A stretch of DNA of 64,000 bases from CAZIZT01 sp964544085 (GTDB taxonomy: Bacteria; Campylobacterota_A; Desulfurellia; Desulfurellales; Hippeaceae): positions 62,001 through 126,000 of the forward strand of contig CAZIZT010000007.1 in NCBI GenBank assembly GCA_964544085.1. The letters run 5' to 3'. This document shows positions 6,218-15,773 of the stretch, in pieces (the stretch's first letter is position 1; every line of letters begins with the position of its first letter). Made by a program: the position numbers and the translations under genes. Under the pieces are notes generated by a model that worked only from the letters and a program-made list of their open reading frames with translations, was not told the DNA's origin and ran no database searches.

Positions 6218-8577
6218 GTGAATATACAGCAAGTAGCATAAAGGTATTAAAGGGTCTTGAAGCTGTTAGAAAAAGGCCCGCCATGTATATTGGCGGTACG
6301 TCTATAGAGGGATTGCACCATCTGGTCTACGAGGTTGTTGACAACTCTATAGATGAAGCAATGGCGGGCTACTGCAGCCGCATCGATGTCTATATAAACG
6401 AAGACAACTCGATAACAGTAAGTGATAATGGAAGGGGTATCCCAACGGATATTCACCCTACCGAGAAGATTCCAGCAGCAACACTTGTTTTAACAACACT
6501 ACATGCTGGTGGAAAGTTTGATAACAAAAACTACAAGGTATCTGGAGGGCTGCACGGTGTTGGTATTAGCGTGGTAAACGCCCTCTCCGAGAGCTTATCG
6601 GTAGAAATTAAACGATCTGGAAAGATATACTATCAGGAATTTGAGAGGGGTGTTCCCAAAACGGATCTGCAGGTCATAGGTACAACCAGTGAAACAGGAA
6701 CGACGATAACATTTCTACCGGATGAGGAGATATTTGAAACAGTAGAGTTCAACTACGAGATACTTTCAAAGAGATTAAGGGAGCTTGCTTTTCTAAATAG
6801 AGGCTTAAAGATAACCATCACGGACAGACGAACAGACAAGCATGAAGAGTTTTATTACAGGGATGGTCTTATCTCGTTTATCAAGTACATAAGCAAGAAT
6901 AAAACAAAACTGTTTGACGAGCCTATCTATTTCAATATACAGGAAGGTGCCGTCTCTGTTGAACTTGCTCTGCTTTATACCGATAGTTACTCCTCGATAA
7001 TTTATACATTTGCCAACTCGATAAACACGGTTGAGGGAGGTGTACATCTATCGGCCTTTAAGAGTGTACTCACCAAGGTTATAAACAATTATGCAAGAAA
7101 AAATAATCTAATAAAGGGCGATATAAGTTTCACTGGAGATGACGTGCGTGAGGGTGTGGTTGCTATACTCTCCGTGCGTTTGCCGGATCCCCAATTTGAA
7201 GGGCAGACCAAAACAAAACTCGTTAATACAAACATAAAGAACATAATCCAGACAAGGTTGTATGATAAGTTGAGTGAGTACTTCGATGAGCACCCACAGG
7301 TAATACGATCGATTGTGGAACGTGTTATGAAGGCTTACTCCGCAAGGGAGGCTGCAAGGAAGGCAAGGGAGCTTGTAAGAAGAAAAACCGTATTCGAAAG
7401 TAAGGGGCTGCCCGGTAAACTCGCCGATTGTCAGGAGCGGGATCCGGAGAAGACGGAGTTATTCATAGTGGAGGGAGATTCAGCTGGGGGAAGCGCCAAA
7501 CAGGCAAGGGACAGGGTGTATCAGGCTATACTGCCGCTTAAGGGAAAAATTCTCAATACAGAAAAGACCAACCTTGCAAAGATTCTAACAAGTGATGAGA
7601 TAAAGAGTATTGTAACTGCTATCGGTGCAGGAATCGGTGACACATTCAATATAAACGATGTTAGGTATCACAAAATTATTATTATGACGGATGCTGATGT
7701 TGATGGTAGCCATATACAGACGCTCATACTGACGCTATTTTTCAGATACCTAAGGGAATTGATAGAGATGGGTTACGTCTACATCGCACAGCCACCACTA
7801 TACAGATGTAAGATAGGAAAAAAGGAATTTTATGTTAAAGACGAAAAGCAGATGAAGGAGTTCTTGATTAATAAGGGTATAGAGGGGTTTACTCCTATTG
7901 TCGATGGTAGGCGTTTAAGTACAGAGGAGTTCAAGCGCATCGTCAATAGGCTTCTTGTCTATGAGAATATGGTTGAGAGATTGACAAAGAAGTATGGTAA
8001 TGAGGAGATAGTTCGTTGTCTTTCAATAATAGCATCCTATATCGGTAGCTTCGATGATCTTGAGAGACTCAAGGATCAGCTTAACCGATGCCTGAAGAAC
8101 AACTCGAACATAACCATAGAAGCAATAGAGGTAAGGGACGATTCCATAGCCCTTGTGTACGAACAGGATAACGAAAAGGGTGAGATGTTTATCAATAAAG
8201 ATTTTTTTGATTCGCACGAGTTTAAGTTAATAAGCAAATATGCGCCGAGTAAGTCGTTGCTCGGGTCACCACCATTCAAGGTTGATGTTAATGGTGAGAT
8301 TAAAGAGTTTAAAACAATACGGGAGATGGTAAGTGCCATCGAAGATAGGGCCAGAAAGGGTCTTGAGATACAGCGTTACAAGGGATTGGGTGAGATGAAT
8401 CCGCAGCAGTTGTGGGAAACAACAATGGACCCGAAGAGACGCAGTTTGCTTAAGGTGACAATAAACGACGCCCAGAGGGCTGATGAGATATTCAATATCC
8501 TTATGGGTAACAAAGCACATCTGAGAAAGGAGTTTATAGAACAGAACGCGCGTTTTGTTAAGCACCTTGATGTTTAG
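6214..8577 (+). CDS. gyrB: DNA gyrase subunit B
   Basis: 787 residues. ATPase subunit that powers negative supercoiling together with GyrA. Starts at TTG 6214, overlapping the recF stop by 4 nt (TTGA); the N-terminus MSEYTASSIKVLKGLEAVRK fits the family. The GHKL site is visible in VVDNSIDEAMAG, DNGRGIP and GGLHGVGISVVNALS. The Toprim domain carries IVEGDSAGGSAKQ and DADVDGSHI. The length and the extra segment around residues 560-700 match the long proteobacterial form rather than the roughly 640-residue form. The C-terminus has the conserved QRYKGLGEMNPQQLWETTM. Coding-strand base use becomes G-rich from here on. Confidence 0.98.
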   Translation: MSEYTASSIKVLKGLEAVRKRPAMYIGGTSIEGLHHLVYEVVDNSIDEAMAGYCSRIDVYINEDNSITVSDNGRGIPTDIHPTEKIPAATLVLTTLHAGGKFDNKNYKVSGGLHGVGISVVNALSESLSVEIKRSGKIYYQEFERGVPKTDLQVIGTTSETGTTITFLPDEEIFETVEFNYEILSKRLRELAFLNRGLKITITDRRTDKHEEFYYRDGLISFIKYISKNKTKLFDEPIYFNIQEGAVSVELALLYTDSYSSIIYTFANSINTVEGGVHLSAFKSVLTKVINNYARKNNLIKGDISFTGDDVREGVVAILSVRLPDPQFEGQTKTKLVNTNIKNIIQTRLYDKLSEYFDEHPQVIRSIVERVMKAYSAREAARKARELVRRKTVFESKGLPGKLADCQERDPEKTELFIVEGDSAGGSAKQARDRVYQAILPLKGKILNTEKTNLAKILTSDEIKSIVTAIGAGIGDTFNINDVRYHKIIIMTDADVDGSHIQTLILTLFFRYLRELIEMGYVYIAQPPLYRCKIGKKEFYVKDEKQMKEFLINKGIEGFTPIVDGRRLSTEEFKRIVNRLLVYENMVERLTKKYGNEEIVRCLSIIASYIGSFDDLERLKDQLNRCLKNNSNITIEAIEVRDDSIALVYEQDNEKGEMFINKDFFDSHEFKLISKYAPSKSLLGSPPFKVDVNGEIKEFKTIREMVSAIEDRARKGLEIQRYKGLGEMNPQQLWETTMDPKRRSLLKVTINDAQRADEIFNILMGNKAHLRKEFIEQNARFVKHLDV

Positions 8578-8591
8578 GGGGTTGCCTGTAG

Positions 8592-11030
8592 ATGAAGGAT
8601 CTATTTATGGATAAAAACGTTGTGCCTGTAGATATAGAAGAGACAATGAAGCAGTCCTATCTGGACTACTCCATGAGTGTTATTGTGGGCAGGGCAATAC
8701 CTGATGCAAGGGATGGGCTGAAGCCTGTTCACAGAAGAATTCTGTACGCTATGAAGGAACTGAATCTTGAGCATAATAAGCCATATAAAAAGAGCGCCAG
8801 GGTGGTTGGTGATGTGATAGGTAAATACCACCCTCATGGAGATATGGCCGTTTACGATGCGCTTGTAAGGATGAGTCAGGATTTCTCTATGAGATACCCA
8901 CTAATAGATGGTCAGGGTAACTTTGGATCGGTGGATGGGGATAGCCCTGCAGCGATGAGATACACAGAGGTTAGGCTTGCTAAAATAGCATCTGAGATGC
9001 TTAAGGATCTTGATAAAAACAGTGTTGATTTTGTTCCCAATTACGACGATTCGCTAACAGAACCTACCGTTTTACCAGCTGTTATACCGAATCTCCTTAT
9101 GAATGGTTCAAGCGGAATAGCTGTGGGTTTTGCTACAAATATACCTCCACACAACCTGAAGGAGGTTATAGATGCTGCCTTAGCCTACCTAAATAGTGAT
9201 GGTAATATTACCGTTGAAGAGATAATGCACTACATCAAGGGACCTGATTTTCCAACCGGTGCCATCTGTTTTGATAGAAACTCCATACTTGAAGCTTACA
9301 GAAGTGGCATAGGGAAGGTAAAGGTTCGTGCATGTGTGAGGGAAGAAAAGATAAAGAACAGACCGGCTCTGATTGTGTATGAGATTCCATATCAGGTCAA
9401 TAAGGCATTGCTTTTGCAGTCCATTGCTCAACTTGTTAAGGATAAAAAGATTGATGGTATAGTGGATTTGCGTGATGAATCCAACAAGGAAGGCATCAGA
9501 ATTGTTATTGAGCTCAAGAAAGATGAGGAGCCGCAGGTTGTACTGAATAATCTCTATAAGTACACCAATCTTGAGGTTACCTTTGGTATTAATATGCTTG
9601 CCCTTGTGGAGAATGTGCCGCGCCTGTTGAATATAAAGGATGCCATAGGGGTGTTTATCTCTCATAGGATCGATGTTGTCAAAAGACGTACAGCCTACCT
9701 GTTGAATAAGGCAAAAGAAAGAGCCCACATTCTGGAGGGTTTGCGCATTACGCTTGATAATATCGATGAGGTTGTTTCAATTATTCGTTCATCAAAGGAT
9801 CAGAAAGAGGCAAGAAGTAGACTAAAAGAACGTTTCAAGTTAAGCGACAAGCAGACACAGGCGATTCTGGATATGAAGCTGGCACGCCTGGTTGCGCTTG
9901 AGAAGCAGAAGATTATTGAAGAGTATAAACAGGTGATAGAGGATATAGCCTATTACGAGAGTATTCTTACCAACAGGCACATCCTCAAGAGTGTGATAGA
10001 AGAGGAGTTGAAGCGTATCAGGGATGAGTATGGTGATGAGAGAAGGACGCAGATCCTGGATGAAAACCAGCAAATAGACATCGAAGATATGATCAAAAAT
10101 GAAAAGCTGCTGATTATCTTTTCGAAGAAAGGCTATATTAAATCTGTTCCGGTAGATACCTATTCAACTCAAAATAGGGGTGGAAAGGGTCGCCTTGCAG
10201 CGAGCTTCGCAGATGGCGATTATATCCACGATATCTTTGTAACGGATAGCTTAAACACGCTGTTATGTTTCGCCAATACTGGAAAGGTTTACAGGCTGAA
10301 GGCTTACTCTATACCAAAATTGTCGCCCTCGGCAAAAGGAAAGCCCATTGTCAATCTGCTTAAGCTGCAGGCAGGAGAGCAGATTAAGACCATCCTTCCC
10401 CTTGAAGATAACTCAAGCCTCTTTTTTGTAACATCCAATGGTATTGTGAAGCGATCCAGCGTAGAACATTTCAAGAATATCAATGCCAGCGGTAAACTCG
10501 CCATTAAGCTTGCGGATCAGGACTCCCTGGTTAGGGTGTTTGGCGTTGAAGATAATGATGATGTTGTAATAACCACAAGAAAAGGTATGATTATAAGGTT
10601 TGCAGCAACCGATGTGCGCGATATGGGAAGATCGGCTGCCGGTGTGAGGGGTATACGTTTGACAGATTCCGACATCGTGGTATCTGCAGATAGATTTAAC
10701 GAACAGGTACATACAAAGATTATCTTCGTCACCGCAAAGGGCATGGGCAAGCTGATATTAATTGACAATGTTAGGAAAATCAGGCGCGGTGGCAAGGGTG
10801 TTATTGGTATAAAATTAAATGAGAACGATTACGTGGCCGGAAGCCTTGCCTTAAATGATGATGACGATGTGTTGTTGATCACCAAAAATGGGAAGATTAT
10901 TAAGATAGAATCCAGCGCCATAAGGGTTGCCGGTAGATCAGCGAAGGGCGTTAAACTCATAGACATTGCTGACGACGATGTTGTTGTTAGTGTGGCGATA
11001 GCAAGGGGTGATGGTGAATCAGCTGATTAA
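8592..11030 (+). CDS. gyrA: DNA gyrase subunit A
   Basis: 812 residues. DNA cleavage and wrapping subunit of gyrase. The N-terminal winged-helix region has SYLDYSMSVIVGRAIPDARD and the quinolone region YHPHGDMAVYDALVRM; the catalytic tyrosine is in AAMRYTEVRLAKIA. The C-terminal beta-pinwheel carries the gyrase-specific GyrA box as NRGGKG near residue 530 and a later RRGGKGVIGIKL blade, which separates it from topoisomerase IV ParC. It follows gyrB by 14 nt with an AGGGGG ribosome site. Its 3' end overlaps the polyprenyl synthase start by 17 nt. Confidence 0.97.
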   Translation: MKDLFMDKNVVPVDIEETMKQSYLDYSMSVIVGRAIPDARDGLKPVHRRILYAMKELNLEHNKPYKKSARVVGDVIGKYHPHGDMAVYDALVRMSQDFSMRYPLIDGQGNFGSVDGDSPAAMRYTEVRLAKIASEMLKDLDKNSVDFVPNYDDSLTEPTVLPAVIPNLLMNGSSGIAVGFATNIPPHNLKEVIDAALAYLNSDGNITVEEIMHYIKGPDFPTGAICFDRNSILEAYRSGIGKVKVRACVREEKIKNRPALIVYEIPYQVNKALLLQSIAQLVKDKKIDGIVDLRDESNKEGIRIVIELKKDEEPQVVLNNLYKYTNLEVTFGINMLALVENVPRLLNIKDAIGVFISHRIDVVKRRTAYLLNKAKERAHILEGLRITLDNIDEVVSIIRSSKDQKEARSRLKERFKLSDKQTQAILDMKLARLVALEKQKIIEEYKQVIEDIAYYESILTNRHILKSVIEEELKRIRDEYGDERRTQILDENQQIDIEDMIKNEKLLIIFSKKGYIKSVPVDTYSTQNRGGKGRLAASFADGDYIHDIFVTDSLNTLLCFANTGKVYRLKAYSIPKLSPSAKGKPIVNLLKLQAGEQIKTILPLEDNSSLFFVTSNGIVKRSSVEHFKNINASGKLAIKLADQDSLVRVFGVEDNDDVVITTRKGMIIRFAATDVRDMGRSAAGVRGIRLTDSDIVVSADRFNEQVHTKIIFVTAKGMGKLILIDNVRKIRRGGKGVIGIKLNENDYVAGSLALNDDDDVLLITKNGKIIKIESSAIRVAGRSAKGVKLIDIADDDVVVSVAIARGDGESAD

Positions 11031-11964
11031 GGAAGCCCTGTTTAAGGATATTGCCCTAATAGACAAAAAGCTGTCGCAGATAGTGAAGCCCGGCAGCAGG
11101 CTGACGGCTGATGTTTACAAACAGGTAATTGAGTCTGGCAAGAGACTCAGGCCGTTAATAGTTCTTTACAGCGCTTTTGCGTGTGGTTTTGATAATAAAG
11201 ACGAAGCTGTCTTGCTTGGCAGTATTGTTGAGCTGATCCATACAGCGAGTCTTTTGCACGATGACATAGTGGACGGATCCACACACAGAAGGGGCAGGGA
11301 GAGCGCAAATGTGAAATTTGGTGTCCTTCCGGCCGTACTGGGAGGCGATTATCTCTATTCACTTGCCTATAATATGGTGCTTGATTTTGATAAACAGATT
11401 GCAAGGGAGATATCCAGAGCTGCATACATGCTTGCTGAAGGGGAAATCAAGGAAATTGAGATTGCCTATGATGCTACAGTAAAACTTGATGATTACTACG
11501 ATGTGATATATAAGAAGACGGCTGTGCTATTGGAGGCCAGCGCTGTGAGTGGTGCTCTTCTTGCAGCAAGCGACTACGATGAGTATCTTGAAATATATGG
11601 AAGGAATTTGGGATTTGCTTTTCAGATAAGGGACGATTGTCTGGACTATATGGCAAGTCTGGATCAGATGGGTAAGGATACGGGGGTGGATTTAAAGGAG
11701 GGTAAGGTTACTCTACCTGTGCTATATGCGATGCAGGAAAAACCCGATCTGAGGGAGCTGTTGTGTGATTATTTTACATATAAAAACGATGAGAGATTTG
11801 AAGAGATCTTCCGGATTGTGAAGCGGTTTGGTCTCGAAAAGGCCAATATGGAAGCTTCAATGTTCTCGGAAAGAGCCAAGGCAGCCCTTCGTCAGCTGCC
11901 AGAGAGTAACTATAGGGATTACCTTGAAGCCATTGCCGATTATGCAGTAGAGAGGGAGCGATGA
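11014..11964 (+). CDS. Trans-polyprenyl diphosphate synthase (quinone side chain)
   Basis: 316 residues. Builds the long isoprenoid chain of the respiratory quinone by repeated addition of isopentenyl diphosphate. Both aspartate motifs are present: LLHDDIVDGSTHRRG (about residue 80) and RDDCLDYM (about residue 205). The KRLRP motif near residue 48 binds the substrate. The start is uncertain among GTG 11008, ATG 11011 and GTG 11014; the last gives the best spacing (5 nt) from AAGGGG. The exact chain length cannot be read from sequence by eye. It overlaps gyrA upstream and hemA downstream (ATGA), so it begins the haem-gene part of the train. Confidence 0.9.
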   Translation: MNQLIKEALFKDIALIDKKLSQIVKPGSRLTADVYKQVIESGKRLRPLIVLYSAFACGFDNKDEAVLLGSIVELIHTASLLHDDIVDGSTHRRGRESANVKFGVLPAVLGGDYLYSLAYNMVLDFDKQIAREISRAAYMLAEGEIKEIEIAYDATVKLDDYYDVIYKKTAVLLEASAVSGALLAASDYDEYLEIYGRNLGFAFQIRDDCLDYMASLDQMGKDTGVDLKEGKVTLPVLYAMQEKPDLRELLCDYFTYKNDERFEEIFRIVKRFGLEKANMEASMFSERAKAALRQLPESNYRDYLEAIADYAVERER

Positions 11965-13244
11965 AGCAACCGGTTATATGCCTTGTGGGTACCAACCACA
12001 GGTATGCAGATCAGCAACTTAGAGAGAGACTTGCCTTTGAAGAAGAAAAGCTCGGGAGGTATTTGAAGGAACTGAAGGTGTTATCCGAAGCCAAGGAGAT
12101 AATGATACTCTCTACATGCAACCGTGTTGAGGTACTGGCTGTATCGGATAAGCCTATAGAGGACAGGATAATACGCTTCCTTGCAGATTACTCCGGGGTG
12201 CCTGTCGATAAGCTTGAAGAGGTGCTCTATGTAAAACGGGATATGGAAGCTGTAAAACACATATTCAGGGTTGCAAGCAGCCTCGATTCCATGGTTATTG
12301 GTGAGCCTCAAATAATGGGTCAGCTAAAGGAGGCGTATAAATGGTCTGTTGAATTTATGACAAGTGGCGCAGTAATCAACCGCATCATGCGTCGGGCTTT
12401 TCATGCCGCAAAGGTTGTGAAGAGTGAAACACAAATAGCCAAAGGTGCAGTAAGTATACCGTATGCTGCTTTGATAAAAAGCAAGGAGATTCTCGGATCA
12501 CTTGAGGGCAAGAAGGTTCTCAGTATAGGTGTTGGAGAGATGAATAGGCTTGCCTGTGAACATTTCCATGAAGCAGGCGCCGCTATTGCCTATGTGGCAA
12601 ACAGAACCAGATCAAACGCAGAAGCACTTGCAAAGCAATACTCTGCGCGATTGATCTCTCTTGAGGATGTGCCTGTCGCTTTAAAGGATGTGGATGTTGT
12701 AGTTACTGCTACATCATCCAGACAACCTGTGATAACGAAGGATATGATCCCTGAAAACAGACCACTGATAATCGATATGGCTGTTCCACGAGATACACAA
12801 AGAGGAGTGGAAGGATTAACCAGTGTTGTACTGATAGATGATTTGAAGGGCATTGTCGACGATGCGTTGAAGTTCCGCAAAAAAGAGGCACTCAAGGCAG
12901 AACAGATAATAGAAAGAGAACTTGAAACCTACAGGGAGTATGTGGCATCTCTGGATTACGATCAGGTTGTAAAGAAGCTTCGCCTGAGGGCAGAACAGAT
13001 ACGGCAAAGGGAGCTTGAACGTTTCAAAAAGAGCTATTCATCAAAGGTGGACGATGAGTTGCTTGAGGGTGTGGACAAGCTAACCAGAGCCTTATTGAAC
13101 AAGGTTTTACATGAGCCTACTGTAAACATAAAGCTGTTTATGGATCATCCGGAAGGTGATATGTATATCGAATTGCTCAAGCGTATATTCAAGATTGAGC
13201 ATTCGAAAAAGGATGTTAAATGCTTCTTCTCCGAAAACAGTTGA
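11961..13244 (+). CDS. hemA: Glutamyl-tRNA reductase
   Basis: 427 residues. Reduces glutamyl-tRNA to glutamate-1-semialdehyde, the first step of C5-pathway tetrapyrrole synthesis. The catalytic cysteine is in STCNRVEV (about residue 50). The IGEPQIMGQLKEAY segment and the NADPH-binding VLSIGVGEMNRLA follow, and a C-terminal helical dimerisation region ends the protein. Starts with an ATGA overlap on the polyprenyl synthase stop and overlaps hemC by 25 nt. hemB and hemL are not in the window. Confidence 0.96.
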   Translation: MKQPVICLVGTNHRYADQQLRERLAFEEEKLGRYLKELKVLSEAKEIMILSTCNRVEVLAVSDKPIEDRIIRFLADYSGVPVDKLEEVLYVKRDMEAVKHIFRVASSLDSMVIGEPQIMGQLKEAYKWSVEFMTSGAVINRIMRRAFHAAKVVKSETQIAKGAVSIPYAALIKSKEILGSLEGKKVLSIGVGEMNRLACEHFHEAGAAIAYVANRTRSNAEALAKQYSARLISLEDVPVALKDVDVVVTATSSRQPVITKDMIPENRPLIIDMAVPRDTQRGVEGLTSVVLIDDLKGIVDDALKFRKKEALKAEQIIERELETYREYVASLDYDQVVKKLRLRAEQIRQRELERFKKSYSSKVDDELLEGVDKLTRALLNKVLHEPTVNIKLFMDHPEGDMYIELLKRIFKIEHSKKDVKCFFSENS

Positions 13245-14104
13245 GAATTGGCACACGCGGCTCTCGCCTCGCACTGTGGCAGGCCAACCTTGTCAAGGAT
13301 AAGCTTAAAGCTATTGGTATAGATGCAACACTGGTGGTTATAAAGACAAAAGGGGATAAAATAAAGGAGCCTCTATACGCATTTGGAGGCAAAGGTCTAT
13401 TTGTTAAGGCCATAGAGGATGCACTGCTTGGTGGTGAAATAGATCTTGCAGTACATAGCCTGAAGGATATGAGTGTTTTTAGCGACGAGCGCTTTGATTT
13501 CTGTGTGCTTGAGAGGGATGATTGGAGAGATGTTTTTGTCTCCTACAAGGGCGATATATTCTCTATAGAAAAGAAGGCAAAGATAGGTACAAGTTCGCTG
13601 AGGCGGCGCTGCCAGCTTTACAGGCTGAGGAACGATCTGGAGTTCACCGATATGCGTGGCAACCTGGACACAAGGTTGAGAAAGTTGCAGGATGGTATTG
13701 TGGACGGTATTGTAGTTTCAATGGCTGGACTAAAGAGGCTTGGCCTGTTCAACGAAGCTTACATGCAGCCGCTTGAATCACTGATACCGGCAGCAGGCCA
13801 GGGTGTTATAGCTGTGGAGTTTCTAAAGGGTTTCGAGCTGGCCGATGAGATAGCACGTTTGGAGGATAGAAAGACACGCATCTGTGTTGATGCAGAGAGA
13901 AGCTTTGTAGCCCAGCTGAACGCCTCTTGCAACTATCCTATCGGCGCCCACGCGTACTTTGTTGATGAAAAGTTCTGTATGGATGTGATGTACGGTTATC
14001 CGGATGATATTACAAGCTTTGAGATGTGCGTTCACTGTTCAAAAAGTGTAATTGAGACATTGAGTTATTGTGTGGAAACCATACGAAGAGGGGTAAGAAA
14101 ATGA
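13220..14104 (+). CDS. hemC: Porphobilinogen deaminase (hydroxymethylbilane synthase)
   Basis: 294 residues. Polymerises four porphobilinogens into hydroxymethylbilane. The N-terminus RIGTRGSRLALWQA, the GLFVKAIEDALLGGEIDLAVHSLKD core with catalytic Asp, and the cofactor-attachment cysteine in LNASCNYPIGAHA are all present. Another conserved stretch is GTSSLRRRCQL. The start ATG lies 25 nt inside hemA, with AGGA 7 nt upstream. It ends in an ATGA overlap with the uroporphyrinogen synthase gene. Confidence 0.96.
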   Translation: MLLLRKQLRIGTRGSRLALWQANLVKDKLKAIGIDATLVVIKTKGDKIKEPLYAFGGKGLFVKAIEDALLGGEIDLAVHSLKDMSVFSDERFDFCVLERDDWRDVFVSYKGDIFSIEKKAKIGTSSLRRRCQLYRLRNDLEFTDMRGNLDTRLRKLQDGIVDGIVVSMAGLKRLGLFNEAYMQPLESLIPAAGQGVIAVEFLKGFELADEIARLEDRKTRICVDAERSFVAQLNASCNYPIGAHAYFVDEKFCMDVMYGYPDDITSFEMCVHCSKSVIETLSYCVETIRRGVRK

Positions 14105-14964
14105 AGATTGCCGTTTCGGCAGATTTGCCGCTTGCGCTTTTTCCCGAGATAGAGGAGCCGGTTCGTTACGAAGCTGGTCTGAAGAGGAAATTCCTTTTGA
14201 AGTGCGCATCAGTGGATAGCAATGCCTCTACTGTGCTTGTTGATGACTCGCACAACGACGCAGACATTCGTTTAATTGTTAGGCAGAAGAAGAAATACGC
14301 AGCGAGGGTACTGTTTAGCGCAAACAGGGACGATCTGGTTGCCTATACCACGCTCTATGATGATATCTTTGATATCCATCCCGTTGATTCTCTTTCCTTT
14401 AGGCCGGTGGATTTTGTTGTGGATGACTCATACAGCTGGTTTGTGTTTACCAGCAAGAGGGCTGTGGATTTCTTTTTCGACAGGGTACCGGTCTGTTTCA
14501 TATGCACAAGAAAGATCGCTGCAGTTGGTGAAAGAACGGCGGATAGACTAAAGGAGAAGGGCGTAAGGGTAGATTATGTGCCGGATGAGTTCTACGGCGA
14601 TTCTCTCATTTCTTTTTTGAAGGACAAAAAGTCGATTGCTGTCATATCGCCGCTTAAACACAATAAACGGTTTGATGAGCTGAAAAACGCAAAGGTAATA
14701 CCTGTCTATGAGAATGTGGTGCCTGAATGGATCCACCACTATGAACCTGAAGGTGTATTTGATTTCGGTCTATTCACCTCCCCCAGCGCCTTCTGGCACA
14801 TGAAGGAGGCGTTCGGCAACTTCGAGTTTGCACGCCGTATAAAACGTATAATTGCTATCGGGAAAACGACGAAAAACTACATTAATTCCTGTGGTTTTGA
14901 TGCTGAGATGCCAAAAAGAGCCACAATAGGCGACATGTTTGAATATATAAAGGAGCAGTTATGA
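14101..14964 (+). CDS. hemD: Uroporphyrinogen-III synthase with unusual N-terminal half
   Basis: 287 residues. Closes hydroxymethylbilane to uroporphyrinogen III. The recognisable HemD part runs from about residue 105: SWFVFTSKRAVDFFF, KIAAVGERTADRLKEKGVRVD, DEFYGDSLISFL and FTSPSAFWHMKEAF. The first roughly 100 residues do not show the usual HemD opening and instead look like a separate alpha/beta segment (SNASTVLVDDSHNDADI, ARVLFSANRDDL). The position directly after hemA and hemC supports the assignment. The start is ATG 14101 (ATGA overlap with hemC, preceded by GAGGGG). It overlaps the transketolase gene by 4 nt. Confidence 0.82.
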   Translation: MKIAVSADLPLALFPEIEEPVRYEAGLKRKFLLKCASVDSNASTVLVDDSHNDADIRLIVRQKKKYAARVLFSANRDDLVAYTTLYDDIFDIHPVDSLSFRPVDFVVDDSYSWFVFTSKRAVDFFFDRVPVCFICTRKIAAVGERTADRLKEKGVRVDYVPDEFYGDSLISFLKDKKSIAVISPLKHNKRFDELKNAKVIPVYENVVPEWIHHYEPEGVFDFGLFTSPSAFWHMKEAFGNFEFARRIKRIIAIGKTTKNYINSCGFDAEMPKRATIGDMFEYIKEQL

Positions 14965-15773
14965 GTGATATCAACAAACTTGAAACCATTGCCAGACAGG
15001 TCAGACGGGACATTCTGTTGATGCTGAATGCAGCGGGCAGCGGCCATACCGGTGGCTCCCTTAGCGTCGTTGACATTCTCGTTGCTCTCTATTTTGGTGG
15101 GGTTATGCGCTACAGGGCTGATGAACCTCAATGGGAGGAAAGGGACAGGCTTGTGCTCTCCAAAGGTCATGCCTGTCCAGCGCTGTATGCTGTGCTTGCA
15201 AGGGCTGGTTTCTTTGACAGGGATCTGTTGTTTAGTTTAAGGAAGCTGGGCTCTCCGCTACAGGGACATCCGGATTCAAGGAAACTCCCCGGCGTTGAAG
15301 CGAGTACTGGTTCCCTCGGTAACGGTATTGCACAGGCGGTTGGGATGGCACTATCTGCTTCTGTTCTGGGTCGTTCATACAGGGTTTTTTGCGTAATTGG
15401 TGATGGTGAGATGCAGGAGGGCATAGTTTATGAAGCCTTGATGGCAGCGTCTCATTACGGTTTGTCAAATCTTGTGGTTATAGTGGACAACAACGGTTTG
15501 CAGATTGATGGTGCGTGTAAGGACGTGATGAACATTTATCCGATAGAGGAAAAATTCAAAGCCTTCAATTTCGAGACCAGAACCGTAAATGGACACGATT
15601 TTAAGGAGTTGCTTGAGCTGTTTGGTTCCCTGGGTGATTCTAAAAGGCCGGTAGGAATTGTGGCAAAAACCGTTAAGGGAAAGGGTGTTTCGTTTATGGA
15701 GAACAGGGTGGAGTATCACGGCATAGCACCCAATGATGAGGAGCTACAAAAAGCATTGAAGGAGCTTGAGTGA
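14961..15773 (+). CDS. Transketolase, N-terminal (thiamine-diphosphate) subunit
   Basis: 270 residues. First half of a split transketolase moving two-carbon units in the non-oxidative pentose phosphate pathway. AGSGHTGGSLSVVDIL and LSKGHACPALYAVLA are the typical opening motifs. The thiamine-diphosphate site GDGEMQEGIVYEA with NNGLQIDG follows. The second half is encoded by the next gene, overlapping by one base (TGATG). Split transketolases are common in thermophilic and anaerobic bacteria. Its place between haem and cell-division genes is unusual but the junctions are tight. Confidence 0.95.
   Translation: MSDINKLETIARQVRRDILLMLNAAGSGHTGGSLSVVDILVALYFGGVMRYRADEPQWEERDRLVLSKGHACPALYAVLARAGFFDRDLLFSLRKLGSPLQGHPDSRKLPGVEASTGSLGNGIAQAVGMALSASVLGRSYRVFCVIGDGEMQEGIVYEALMAASHYGLSNLVVIVDNNGLQIDGACKDVMNIYPIEEKFKAFNFETRTVNGHDFKELLELFGSLGDSKRPVGIVAKTVKGKGVSFMENRVEYHGIAPNDEELQKALKELE

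Noticed and set aside
9189..9728. Long reading frame on the minus strand within gyrA
   Set aside because: It lies fully inside gyrA in the opposite direction, with no ribosome site and no recognisable domain; a coding shadow.
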